The notes under the pieces were generated by a model. It was not told where the DNA came from. It saw nothing but the letters and a program-made list of their open reading frames with translations, and searched no databases. Below, piece after piece: positions 1 to 8,226 of a stretch of 54,844 bases of DNA. The translations under genes were made by a program, and so were the position numbers. Position 1 is the first letter of the stretch. Every line of letters begins with the position of its first letter. The stretch lies in NCBI GenBank assembly GCA_937907205.1, contig CALESE010000133.1, positions 1 through 54,844 on the forward strand. The letters are read 5' to 3'. This DNA is from an uncultured Romboutsia sp. (lineage in GTDB: Bacteria; Bacillota; Clostridia; Peptostreptococcales; Peptostreptococcaceae).

Positions 1-1703
1 CAAAAGATAATGTAGAAGACCACTTTTATTTGTCTAAAAGATATGAAAATAGTTTAAGTATAGATAAGAAAAAACAAAATGGAATTTATTATACCCCTAA
101 GGTAATAGTAAATTATATTATAAATAAAACTATAAGAAAACATAATATTATAGAAAATCCATATCCGAAAATTTTAGATATATCTTGTGGATGTGGAAAT
201 TTTTTATTGCAGGTATATGATATTTTATATGATATATTTGAAGAAAATATATATGATTTAAGGGAAAGATATGGAGAGTATTTTAACTTATCAAATATTC
301 ATAATCATATAATAAGCAAATGTATATATGGATTTGACATAGATAGTGAAGCTATAAATATACTAAAAAAAAGTTTACTAGACAAAGATAAATATTCAAG
401 TGTAGATAATATTAATATAATATGTATAGATTCTTTAATAAATGAAATTGATGATAAGTTTGACTATATAATAGGCAATCCACCATATATTGGTAATAAA
501 GTATTAGATAAAGAATATAAAAAAATTATTTCAGATAAATATAAAGACGTTTATAAAGGAAAATCAGATTTATATTTTTGCTTTTATAAAAAAATAATAT
601 CTTTATTAAAAGATAATGGAATAAGCTCAATTATAACACCAAGATACTTTTTAGAAAGTCCATCAGGACTACATCTGAGAAATTATATAAATGAAAATGT
701 TAATATTGAAGAAATAGTAGATTTTTTAGGAGCAAATGTTTTTAAAAATATTGGGATATGTAGTATTATTATTACTTTTAAAAATAATAAAAATAGGTCT
801 AATATAGATGTTTATAAAATAAAAGATGAAAATATAAATATAGATGACATTTATAAATTAGAAGAAGTAAAACAAAATAAATTTGAACATTTAATTGTAA
901 ATCAAAAGGAATTAGAAGATGAATGGTTAATTTTAAATAATACACAAAAAGAATTATTAAAAAATATAAATAAAAAATGTAATTATGAACTAAAAGATAT
1001 AGCAACTAGTTTTCAAGGTATAATTACAGGATGTGATAAAGCGTTTGTAATAAATAAAGATAACAAAAATATAGATAAAAAAATATTAAAAAACTGGCTT
1101 AAAAATAAAAATATAAAAAAATATATAATTGAAGATAGTAATTTAAATTTAATTTATTCTGATGATATTGACGATAATGATGATGATGTATTAAAGCATA
1201 TAGGTAAGCATAGAGAAAAATTATTAAATAGAAGAGAATGTAAAAATAATGTAAGAAAGTGGTATGAACTACAATGGGGAAGAGAAAAACATTTATTTGA
1301 ACAAATAAAAATAATGTACCCTTATAAATCCATTGAAAATAAATTTGCAATTGACTACAAAAATAGTTATTGTAGTGCAGATATATATTCTTTTATTATA
1401 AAAGATAATTATAAAGATATATTTTCATATGAATATTTAGTAGGTATATTAAACTCAAGTACATATGATGAGTATTTTAAGATGATAGCTAAGAAAATGA
1501 GTAAAAATATTTATGATTATTACCCAAATAAAGTAATGAATCTTAAAATATTTAAAGATGATAATTATGATAAAATAGAAAATTTATCAAAAAAAATAAT
1601 AAATATATTGAAAAAAGATAAAAATAATGAAAATGACTTACAAAGAGTAGAAATAATTCAAGGAAAAATAAATAATTTAGTAAAAGAGTACATAAACTCT
1701 TAA
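1..1703 (+). CDS. camA: CamA-like orphan DNA adenine methyltransferase (5' end off window)
   Basis: An SAM-dependent N6-adenine DNA methyltransferase of the Eco57I/TaqI-like type. Motif I is seen as DISCGCGNFL and the catalytic motif as NPPY within DYIIGNPPYIG, followed by a C-terminal target-recognition region. Many segments match C. difficile CamA (CD2758) as I remember it, for example ITPRYFLES, SFQGIITGCDKAF, RKWYELQWGREK and KKMSKNIYDYYPNKVM. CamA methylates the last A of CAAAAA and affects sporulation. A TTG at position 30 could start it, but the frame is open to the left edge and residues before position 30 (FYLSK) still resemble the CamA N-terminus, so the true start lies just outside. 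No restriction endonuclease gene follows, which fits an orphan enzyme. Confidence 0.88.
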   Translation, partial: KDNVEDHFYLSKRYENSLSIDKKKQNGIYYTPKVIVNYIINKTIRKHNIIENPYPKILDISCGCGNFLLQVYDILYDIFEENIYDLRERYGEYFNLSNIHNHIISKCIYGFDIDSEAINILKKSLLDKDKYSSVDNINIICIDSLINEIDDKFDYIIGNPPYIGNKVLDKEYKKIISDKYKDVYKGKSDLYFCFYKKIISLLKDNGISSIITPRYFLESPSGLHLRNYINENVNIEEIVDFLGANVFKNIGICSIIITFKNNKNRSNIDVYKIKDENINIDDIYKLEEVKQNKFEHLIVNQKELEDEWLILNNTQKELLKNINKKCNYELKDIATSFQGIITGCDKAFVINKDNKNIDKKILKNWLKNKNIKKYIIEDSNLNLIYSDDIDDNDDDVLKHIGKHREKLLNRRECKNNVRKWYELQWGREKHLFEQIKIMYPYKSIENKFAIDYKNSYCSADIYSFIIKDNYKDIFSYEYLVGILNSSTYDEYFKMIAKKMSKNIYDYYPNKVMNLKIFKDDNYDKIENLSKKIINILKKDKNNENDLQRVEIIQGKINNLVKEYINS

Positions 1704-1761
1704 TCACTAAAGATATATTAAATTCATAGTATTATTAAAAATACTTTTTAGGAGGCAAGCT

Positions 1762-2106
1762 ATGATTAATGCAAATATATCAAATAGTGACAATTCAGTA
1801 TATATAGATGTAAGTGGATATATAAGTCATGAGGAAGCTATGAAATTTTTACAAAAGTATAAGCAATTAACTAAAAATTTTAGATCAAGCCAATATAAAT
1901 TAGTTGTAACACCATCTATATTTGAGTGTGAAAATAATGAAGATATAAGAACTGTATGTATGTTATTTTTAAAAACTGGATACAAAAAAATGTATTTAGT
2001 AGACCCTAAAAATCATATAATGAGTAATTTATCACTTGGATTCATGGAAAAAAAGCTATTTACTAAGTCAGTAAAAATAGTAAGTAATAAAAGTGAAATT
2101 AAATAA
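1762..2106 (+). CDS. small conserved-looking protein, possible STAS-like fold
   Basis: A 114-residue soluble protein starting at an ATG with AGGAGG eight bases upstream. It begins 58 bases after the methyltransferase stop, on the same strand and with no terminator between, so co-transcription is likely. No catalytic motif is visible. The pattern of short hydrophobic strands and an amphipathic helix near residues 25-40 (HEEAMKFLQKYKQL) recalls a STAS or SpoIIAA-like fold, but this is a guess from pattern only and no function is assigned. Confidence 0.65.
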   Translation: MINANISNSDNSVYIDVSGYISHEEAMKFLQKYKQLTKNFRSSQYKLVVTPSIFECENNEDIRTVCMLFLKTGYKKMYLVDPKNHIMSNLSLGFMEKKLFTKSVKIVSNKSEIK

Positions 2107-2135
2107 AACTTTAAAATTTTAGCTATAAAAATATT

Positions 2136-2206
2136 TAAAGATGTATACTTTTTTTAGTTTTTTATGATAAAATATAAACAGATTAATAAAAAGTATGCAT
2201 CTTTTA
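2136..2206. repeat. long imperfect inverted repeat between the small protein and patatin genes
   Basis: Arms near 2136-2154 and 2187-2206 pair over about 18 bases with one mismatch (GATGTATACTTTTT against AAAAAGTATGCATC) around an AT-rich loop of about 33 bases. It may terminate the upstream unit, though the U tract is inside the first arm rather than after the second. The remaining 200 bases to the next gene show no clear gene or RNA motif. Confidence 0.45.
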
Positions 2207-2404
2207 AAATCCTTTAATAGTTAGCGAAATGAGCATATCAAATTTTTTATGTTCTAAGAAACTATATTAACTCAATAATTGTGTACAAACTGTCAAATAT
2301 ATTTATATAAATATACTGATTTTGATAGTAAAAAATATTTTTATCAACGTATGAAATCGTTGTAGATATGAGAAAAGCGAATTTTAGATTAAAAGGTGAT
2401 ATCT

Positions 2405-3622
2405 ATGAAAGGTTTAGTGTTAGAAGGTGGGGGAACTAAAGGTGCATATCAGATAGGTGCTTACAAAGCCTTAAGAGATTTAGGACTTGAATTTCAAGGT
2501 GTAGCAGGAACTTCAATCGGTGCACTAAATGGAGCTTATATATTACAAAATGATATTGAGGTTATGGAAGATATATGGATGACTTATGATTATACTTACT
2601 TTATGGATATAGATGAAGAAAGTTATGAAAAGTATAAAGATATAGACTTCACACCTAAGAATATTAACGTATTAATTGAGCTACTAAATAAGGCCAGAAA
2701 AAACGAAGGCATAGATATTACTCCATTAAGACATCTATTAGAAAAAACCTTAAATGAGGATGTTATTAGGAATTCAAATAAAGATTTTGGACTAATGACA
2801 GTTTATTGGGATAAAAAAATTAATCCATACCCAATGTATTTAGAAGATATACCAAAAGGTAGATTAATAGACTATTTAATAGCTAGTGCTAGTTTACCTA
2901 TTTTTAAATTAGATAAAATAGATAATAAAGTTTATTTAGATGGAATGTTTTCAGAAAATATGCCAATTAGTCTTATAGAAACTAAAGGGTATAAAGATAT
3001 AGTTGTAATAAGACTTATTGATGATTTTTTTGGAAAAATTAATTTAAATAAGTATAAGGATAGAGATATAAATATAAAAACAATAACACCATCAGAATAT
3101 CTTGGAGGATCTTTAAATAAAGATAAGATAAATGTATCAAAAAATATTGATTTAGGGTATTTAGATGCAATGAAAGCATATAATAGATATGAAGGTGTAA
3201 AGTATTATTTTAATCCAAATTACAAATTTGATGAAGAATATTGTTTTAATAAATTTATAAAAATAGATAAAACAACCATATCAAACCTATTAATTTTACT
3301 TGGTATAAAACAAGAGCCTTCTCTTAGAGCATTATTAGAAATAATAATACCAAGAGTTGGAGATTTATTGAATTTATCAAAGGGCTTTTCGTATAAAGAT
3401 TTATTTTATGCTATATATGAAAAAAAACTTGAAGAAAATGATATAAATAGAATTAAACTTTATGATTTTAATAAACTTGTTGACGTTTCACATAAGAATA
3501 TAAATTCTAATAAGAACTTAAGTATTGATTTGGAAAATAGATCCGTGTTATCATTACAGAAAAATAGACTAATAAAAATTATAACTAATAGTTTTATAAA
3601 AGATTTTAAAACTCAAATTTAG
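2405..3622 (+). CDS. patatin-like phospholipase
   Basis: A 405-residue acyl hydrolase of the patatin/RssA family. It has the N-terminal oxyanion motif GGGTKGAY, the nucleophile elbow GTSIG near residue 40 (catalytic Ser) and the DGM motif near residue 180 (partner Asp), which form the family Ser-Asp dyad. There is no signal peptide, so a cytoplasmic or membrane-peripheral lipase is likely. The ATG at 2405 is chosen over an in-frame GTG at 2396 because AAAGGTG overlaps that GTG and sits at correct spacing from the ATG. The C-terminal 200 residues beyond the patatin core are unrecognised. The substrate is unknown. Confidence 0.85.
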   Translation: MKGLVLEGGGTKGAYQIGAYKALRDLGLEFQGVAGTSIGALNGAYILQNDIEVMEDIWMTYDYTYFMDIDEESYEKYKDIDFTPKNINVLIELLNKARKNEGIDITPLRHLLEKTLNEDVIRNSNKDFGLMTVYWDKKINPYPMYLEDIPKGRLIDYLIASASLPIFKLDKIDNKVYLDGMFSENMPISLIETKGYKDIVVIRLIDDFFGKINLNKYKDRDINIKTITPSEYLGGSLNKDKINVSKNIDLGYLDAMKAYNRYEGVKYYFNPNYKFDEEYCFNKFIKIDKTTISNLLILLGIKQEPSLRALLEIIIPRVGDLLNLSKGFSYKDLFYAIYEKKLEENDINRIKLYDFNKLVDVSHKNINSNKNLSIDLENRSVLSLQKNRLIKIITNSFIKDFKTQI

Positions 3623-3637
3623 TACTATTTTAATTTA

Positions 3638-3664
3638 GTGGGACAAAAAATAACAGGTGGGACA
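3638..3664 (+). promoter_or_regulatory. tandem GTGGGACA repeat upstream of ptsH
   Basis: GTGGGACA occurs twice on the same strand, at 3638-3645 and 3657-3664, with a 19-base period (about two helical turns). Such G-rich repeats stand out in this AT-rich DNA and lie about 30 bases ahead of a possible -35. An activator site is a possibility, but no known regulator is recognised. Confidence 0.4.
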
Positions 3665-3690
3665 CATAAAGCTATATTTATGGAAAAAAT

Positions 3691-3718
3691 TTGACTAGTT
3701 AATAAAGTAAATAATACT
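3691..3718 (+). promoter_or_regulatory. possible sigma-A promoter of ptsH
   Basis: TTGACT at 3691-3696 is followed after 16 bases by AATACT at 3713-3718. The -35 is good and the -10 weak. It lies about 30 bases before the ptsH start, which suits a short leader. Confidence 0.4.
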
Positions 3719-3747
3719 TTAAAATAAATTTATTGGAGGTTTTTACA

Positions 3748-4008
3748 ATGGAAAAAATAGTAACTATAAAAAATGCAAGTGGATTACATGCTAGACCAGC
3801 AGGAATGTTTGTTAAGAAAGCTGCTGAATTCAAATCTACAGTTGACGTAATAGCAAAAGGAAAAACTGTAAATGCTAAGTCAATAATGGGTATAATGAGC
3901 TTAGGATTAGCTCAAGGAGATGAATTAACTATATCTGCAAATGGTGAAGACCAAGAGTCAGCTATTAACGCATTAGTTGAATTAGTTGAAGGTGGATTTG
4001 GAGAATAA
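3748..4008 (+). CDS. ptsH: phosphocarrier protein HPr
   Basis: An 86-residue general PTS phosphocarrier. The phosphorylated histidine is His14 in SGLHARPAG, and the HPr kinase/phosphorylase target is Ser45 in KSIMGIMSLG, so this HPr should carry both PEP-dependent and regulatory phosphorylation as usual in Firmicutes. The start is the ATG at 3748 with GGAGG ten bases upstream; an in-frame TTG at 3733 overlaps that site and is rejected. Enzyme I follows 70 bases downstream beyond a hairpin. It would donate phosphate to sugar permeases such as the EIICBA at 32266. Confidence 0.97.
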   Translation: MEKIVTIKNASGLHARPAGMFVKKAAEFKSTVDVIAKGKTVNAKSIMGIMSLGLAQGDELTISANGEDQESAINALVELVEGGFGE

Positions 4009-4013
4009 TAACT

Positions 4014-4040
4014 AAGCCTCGGTTTAAACCGAGGTTTGTT
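4014..4040 (+). terminator. hairpin between ptsH and ptsI
   Basis: A perfect 18-base palindrome (CCTCGGTTTAAACCGAGG, 4017-4034) is extended by three more pairs and followed by a broken U tract. It sits between two genes of one pathway, so it probably acts as a leaky terminator that makes more HPr than Enzyme I transcript. Confidence 0.7.
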
Positions 4041-4078
4041 TGATACAAATTAAAATAAAAACTTTGGGAGGAATACAC

Positions 4079-5791
4079 ATGTACAAAGGAACAGGGGCAT
4101 CTCCTGGAATAGCTCTAGGAAAAGCATTAGTAGTTGAACATAGTGAATTAGTTATAGAAAGAAAACCTATAGAAGATGTTGAAGCTGAAATAGCTAAGTT
4201 AGAAGAAGCTGTAAAAATATCTACAGAAGAATTAACTAAAGTTAAGGAAAAAGCTTTCAATGAACTAGGAGAACATGAAGCTGAAATATTTGAAGCTCAT
4301 TTATTAGTATTAGCAGATCCTGAATTAATAGATTCAGCTAAAGCTAAAATAAGAGATGAGAAAGTTAATGCAGATTATGCTTTAAATGAAATAAAAGAAA
4401 TGTTCGTAGGAATGTTTGAAGCTATGGACAATGAATATATGAGAGAAAGAGCAGCTGATATAAAAGACGTTACAAACAGAGTTTTAAGACATATATTAGG
4501 TGTTAAGGTTGTTGATTTAGCAGGACTTGATGAAGAAGTTGTGTTAATAGCACATGATTTAACTCCATCAGATACTGCAACAATGAACAAAAAAATGGTT
4601 TTAGGTTTCTTAACTGATATAGGTGGAAGAACTTCTCATACAGCTATAATGGCTAGAACATTAGAAATAGCTGCAGTAGTAGGTTTAACTGATATAACTT
4701 CAAAAGTTAAGGATGGAGACTTTATAGTATTCAATGGAGAGACTGGAGAAGTTATAATAAATCCTGATGAAGAAACTAAAGCAAAATATGCTAAATTAAA
4801 AGAAGATTTTGAAGAATATAAAAAATCATTACAATTATTAAAAGGAAAAGCATCTGTTACTTTAGATGGAAGACATGTAGAACTTGCAGGTAATATAGGT
4901 AGCCCTAATGATGTAGAAGGATTAATAAAAAATGATGCTGAAGGTGTTGGACTTTATAGAACAGAATTCTTATACATGGATAAAGATGATGCATTCCCAA
5001 GCGAAGAAGAACAATTTGAAGCATATAAAGCTGTACTTGAAGGAATGAATGGTAAGCCTATAGTAATAAGAACATTAGATATAGGAGGAGATAAGGAGTT
5101 ACCATACTTTGATATGGAACCTGAAATGAATCCATTCTTAGGATATAGAGCTATAAGACTTTGCTTAGATAGAACTGATATATTCAAAACTCAGTTAAGA
5201 GCTTTATATAGAGCAAGTGTACACGGAAAATTAAGAATAATGTTCCCAATGATATCTTCACTTGAAGAATTATTAGCTGCTAAGGAAGTTATAAAAGAAG
5301 TTTTAGCAGAACTTGATGCAGAGGGTATAGCTTATTCTAAAGATGTAGAAGTTGGTATGATGATAGAAATACCATCATCAGCAATAATAACAGATATATT
5401 AGCTAAGCATGTAGACTTCTTCTCAATAGGAACTAATGACTTAATACAATACACTTGTGCTGTAGATAGAATGAATCAAAAGATAAGTCATTTATATAAT
5501 CAATTTAATCCAGCAGTACTTAGACTTATAAAGATGACTATAGATAATGCTCATAAAGAAGGTAAATGGGTTGGAATGTGTGGGGAATCTGCAGGAGACC
5601 AAAGAATGATACCTATACTTTTAGGATTTGGCCTTGATGAATTCTCTATGAGTCCAATATCTATACTTCCAGCAAGAAAATTCATAACTTCAGTTAAGCA
5701 TGAAGATATGAAGAAATTTGCAGATGAAGTATTAACTATGGGAACTGCAAAAGAAATAAAAGAATACATAGATAAAACTTTCAATATGTAA
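4079..5791 (+). CDS. ptsI: PTS Enzyme I (phosphoenolpyruvate-protein phosphotransferase)
   Basis: A 570-residue cytoplasmic enzyme that takes phosphate from PEP and passes it to HPr. The phosphorylated histidine is His187 in GGRTSHTAIMAR. The C-terminal PEP-binding barrel shows GVGLYRTEFLYM, FPMISSLEELLAA, GMMIEIPS and the catalytic GMCGESAGD. Length is normal for the family. The ATG at 4079 is preceded by GGGAGGAA; the frame extends further upstream but those residues are not family-like. It is transcribed with or just after ptsH and ends at a strong terminator. Confidence 0.97.
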   Translation: MYKGTGASPGIALGKALVVEHSELVIERKPIEDVEAEIAKLEEAVKISTEELTKVKEKAFNELGEHEAEIFEAHLLVLADPELIDSAKAKIRDEKVNADYALNEIKEMFVGMFEAMDNEYMRERAADIKDVTNRVLRHILGVKVVDLAGLDEEVVLIAHDLTPSDTATMNKKMVLGFLTDIGGRTSHTAIMARTLEIAAVVGLTDITSKVKDGDFIVFNGETGEVIINPDEETKAKYAKLKEDFEEYKKSLQLLKGKASVTLDGRHVELAGNIGSPNDVEGLIKNDAEGVGLYRTEFLYMDKDDAFPSEEEQFEAYKAVLEGMNGKPIVIRTLDIGGDKELPYFDMEPEMNPFLGYRAIRLCLDRTDIFKTQLRALYRASVHGKLRIMFPMISSLEELLAAKEVIKEVLAELDAEGIAYSKDVEVGMMIEIPSSAIITDILAKHVDFFSIGTNDLIQYTCAVDRMNQKISHLYNQFNPAVLRLIKMTIDNAHKEGKWVGMCGESAGDQRMIPILLGFGLDEFSMSPISILPARKFITSVKHEDMKKFADEVLTMGTAKEIKEYIDKTFNM

Positions 5792-5798
5792 TATATAA

Positions 5799-5823
5799 TG
5801 GTCGCTAAATTAGCGACCTTTTA
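5799..5823 (+). terminator. Rho-independent terminator of ptsI
   Basis: GGTCGCTAA (5800-5808) pairs perfectly with TTAGCGACC (5810-5818) and is followed by TTTT. Confidence 0.85.
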
Positions 5824-5856
5824 AAATATTAATAGGTTTTAGGATAGGTGATAAAT

Positions 5857-6501
5857 ATGGATAAGGTTATAAAAATTGAAAAACCTAAAGTATCACTAAA
5901 TTTAGAAGAAATAAATAGTATATATAATGAAGTATACAATGAAGAAAAAATAGTAGATAAATTAATCGAAAATACTGATATAAGTGATATAAATCATATA
6001 AGTGTGAGTATTGATTCTTGTATTTTTAAAAATGTAAATTTTTATGATTGTGATTTTTCAAAAATAGATTTACTAGATGTAATATTTGAAAACTGTGATT
6101 TATCTAATATAAATTTTAATGATAGTAGTATATATAGAGTTGAATTTAAAAACTGTAAATTGATAGGTTGCTCATTTAATGATAATATTATGAAAAATGT
6201 ATTATTTAAAGATTGTATAGCTAAATACAGTAATTTTTCTTTTTCAAAATTAAAAAATGTGGGATATAAAGATAGTAATTTAGAAAATAGTGTATTCCAA
6301 GAAATAATTAATGAAGGTATTATATTTGATAATTCAAATTTAAAAGAATCTAATTTTCATAAATCAAAGCTTAAAGGAATTGATTTTACTACATCGAATA
6401 TTGAAAATATAGAAGTTGGTATTGAAGAAGTTAAAGAAGCTATATTTAATGTAACTCAAGCACTAGATTTGACAAGATTGATGAAAATTATTATAAAATA
6501 A
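5857..6501 (+). CDS. pentapeptide-repeat protein
   Basis: A 214-residue protein with a central run (about residues 45-190) of five-residue repeats carrying phenylalanine or leucine at the core position, such as CDFSK, CDLSN, INFND, SNFSF, SNLEN and SNFHK, predicted to fold as a right-handed beta helix. Repeat proteins of this class bind proteins or DNA gyrase, but the target cannot be read from sequence. The ATG at 5857 is preferred over an in-frame GTG at 5848 because AGGTG overlaps the latter. It stands alone between the ptsI terminator and asnA. Confidence 0.8.
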   Translation: MDKVIKIEKPKVSLNLEEINSIYNEVYNEEKIVDKLIENTDISDINHISVSIDSCIFKNVNFYDCDFSKIDLLDVIFENCDLSNINFNDSSIYRVEFKNCKLIGCSFNDNIMKNVLFKDCIAKYSNFSFSKLKNVGYKDSNLENSVFQEIINEGIIFDNSNLKESNFHKSKLKGIDFTTSNIENIEVGIEEVKEAIFNVTQALDLTRLMKIIIK

Positions 6502-6596
6502 AATTTTAATTATGGTTGTACAGTGGAACACAACCTTTCGTTCATATATGTATATAGAGAAGAGAGGTTTTTATATTAATAAGAGGGAGTGATTAT

Positions 6597-7601
6597 ATGA
6601 GTTTAATAATACCAAAAGATTATAAAAGTAGCTTAGGAGTAATTCAAACACAACAAGCTATAAAGGATTTAAAAGATTTTTTTGAACAAAGACTTGGTGA
6701 AGTTTTAAAACTTACTAGGGTATCATCACCATTATTTGTTCTTCCAGAAACAGGAACAAATGATAACTTAAACGGAGTTGAAAAAGCGGTAAGTTTTGAA
6801 GTTCCAGATATGAACCAAAAAGCTGAAATAGTTCAATCTTTAGCTAAATGGAAAAGAGTAGCACTTAAAAAGTATGGTTTTTCTAAAGGTAGAGGACTTT
6901 ATACAGATATGAATGCAATAAGAAAAGATGAAAAATTAGATAATATACATTCTATATATGTAGATCAATGGGACTGGGAAGTTATAATAGATAAAGAGGA
7001 TAGAAATATAGAAGTATTAAAAGAAACTGTTAGAAAAATATATGATGTATTTAAAGAAACAGAAGAAAGAGTACATGAAATATATCCTGAAATAAAAAAG
7101 ATATTACCTAAAGAAATAACATTTATAACATCTCAAGAATTGTTAGATATGTACCCTAAATTAAATCAAAAAGAAAGAGAAGATGCCATAGTAAGGGAAA
7201 AAGGGGCTGTATTTATAATGCAAATAGGTAAAGAGCTTACTAATGGTCAAAAGCATGATGGAAGAAGCCCAGATTATGATGACTGGAATCTAAATGGAGA
7301 TATATTATTTTATAATACAGTTTTAGATAATGCGATAGAACTATCTTCAATGGGAATAAGAGTAGATGAAGAAAGTTTAGATAGACAATTAAAATTATCT
7401 GGATGTGATGATAGACGTGAACTTGATTATCATAAAGCATTATTAAATGGAGAATTACCTTATACAATAGGTGGAGGAATAGGTCAATCAAGAATATGTA
7501 TGTATTTTTTAAATAAAGCTCATATAGGAGAAGTTCAAGTTGGTATATGGCCAAATGAAATGATAGAAAAGTGTAGAAAAAATGGAATAGAACTACTTTA
7601 A
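6597..7601 (+). CDS. asnA: aspartate--ammonia ligase (asparagine synthetase A)
   Basis: A 334-residue AsnA, of the class II aminoacyl-tRNA synthetase-like fold, making asparagine from aspartate, ammonia and ATP. It is recognised by the N-terminal IPKDYKSSLGVIQTQQAI, by VSSPLFVLPETGTNDNLNG and by the ATP-site C-terminal stretch GGGIGQSRICMYFL. Length matches the family. It starts at an ATG with GAGGGAGTGAT upstream. The 95-base gap before it holds only a weak six-pair hairpin (GGTTGT/ACAACC, 6514-6536), which may end the pentapeptide gene. No T-box leader was seen. Confidence 0.95.
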   Translation: MSLIIPKDYKSSLGVIQTQQAIKDLKDFFEQRLGEVLKLTRVSSPLFVLPETGTNDNLNGVEKAVSFEVPDMNQKAEIVQSLAKWKRVALKKYGFSKGRGLYTDMNAIRKDEKLDNIHSIYVDQWDWEVIIDKEDRNIEVLKETVRKIYDVFKETEERVHEIYPEIKKILPKEITFITSQELLDMYPKLNQKEREDAIVREKGAVFIMQIGKELTNGQKHDGRSPDYDDWNLNGDILFYNTVLDNAIELSSMGIRVDEESLDRQLKLSGCDDRRELDYHKALLNGELPYTIGGGIGQSRICMYFLNKAHIGEVQVGIWPNEMIEKCRKNGIELL

Positions 7602-7673
7602 TAATAGCTATATTTATCAATTCTTATATTTACTATATAATATAACTTAAGTAAGCATATAGGAGTGATAAAT

Positions 7674-8060
7674 ATGAAAAATATTATTAGTTATATAGAT
7701 TTCTTTTTAGATTTATTAAAAAGAATGCTAGTAAGGTTTAAAGATAACAAATTTGGGTTATCATTTATAATAAATATATTTGTTTTACCTGACTTTTTTG
7801 CAGATAAAAATGTTAGTATATTTAGTAAGTTTAAAGTTTTATTTTCATTGGCACTACCTATTATATATTTTGTATCATTTATAGATATAGTACCAGAGAT
7901 TTTAACAGGAGTATTTGGATATATAGATGATATAATGGTAATGACATTTAGCTTAGGAAAAGTGAATGAAGAACTTCATAGATACAAAAAAAGCATAAAA
8001 GATAATAAAGATTCAAACGTAATTGATGGAGTAAATTTTCATATAAAAGATGATGAATAA
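7674..8060 (+). CDS. DUF1232 (YkvA-like) small membrane protein
   Basis: A 128-residue protein with a hydrophobic core at about residues 55-90. The stretch SFIDIVPEILTGVFGYIDD has the DUF1232 signature of a proline in a membrane-associated segment followed by acidic residues (DxxPE...G..DD). The role of the family is unknown. The ATG at 7674 is chosen because AGGAGTGAT lies just upstream and overlaps the alternative GTG at 7665. A weak promoter TTATCA-N16-TATAAT (7614-7641) may give it its own transcript. A strong terminator follows. Confidence 0.75.
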   Translation: MKNIISYIDFFLDLLKRMLVRFKDNKFGLSFIINIFVLPDFFADKNVSIFSKFKVLFSLALPIIYFVSFIDIVPEILTGVFGYIDDIMVMTFSLGKVNEELHRYKKSIKDNKDSNVIDGVNFHIKDDE

Positions 8061-8086
8061 AGGGTTAATTTTAACCCTTTATTTTA
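8059..8086 (+). terminator. Rho-independent terminator after the DUF1232 gene
   Basis: AAAGGGTTAA (8059-8068) pairs with TTAACCCTTT (8071-8080), followed by a T-rich tail. It overlaps the stop codon. Confidence 0.8.
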
Positions 8087-8132
8087 TTAACTAAAACTAT
8101 AAAGATAGTATAGGAAAATATTTAAGTAAAAA

Positions 8133-8163
8133 AGTTGTAAATACAACTAAATCATTATATAAT
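8133..8163 (+). promoter_or_regulatory. promoter with overlapping operator-like dyad ahead of the MATE gene
   Basis: TTGTAA (8135-8140), a 17-base spacer and a perfect TATAAT (8158-8163) form a sigma-A promoter. The dyad AGTTGTA-AA-TACAACT (8133-8148) covers the -35 box. Its size and TTGTA/TACAA arms resemble MarR-family operators. The regulator is not in this window. Confidence 0.6.
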
Positions 8164-8226
8164 AGTTGATATGCAATTTTACAGATTATACAAATTATAA
8201 ATCAAAATATAAAATAGGAGGCGTCA

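Noticed and set aside
799..1350. Open frames on the minus strand inside the methyltransferase gene
   Set aside because: Low-complexity Tyr/Leu/Phe/His-rich translations antisense to a clear gene, with no ribosome site; a by-product of AT-rich codon use.
6514..6540. Attenuator ahead of asnA
   Set aside because: Only six base pairs with a large loop and no competing structure or leader peptide.
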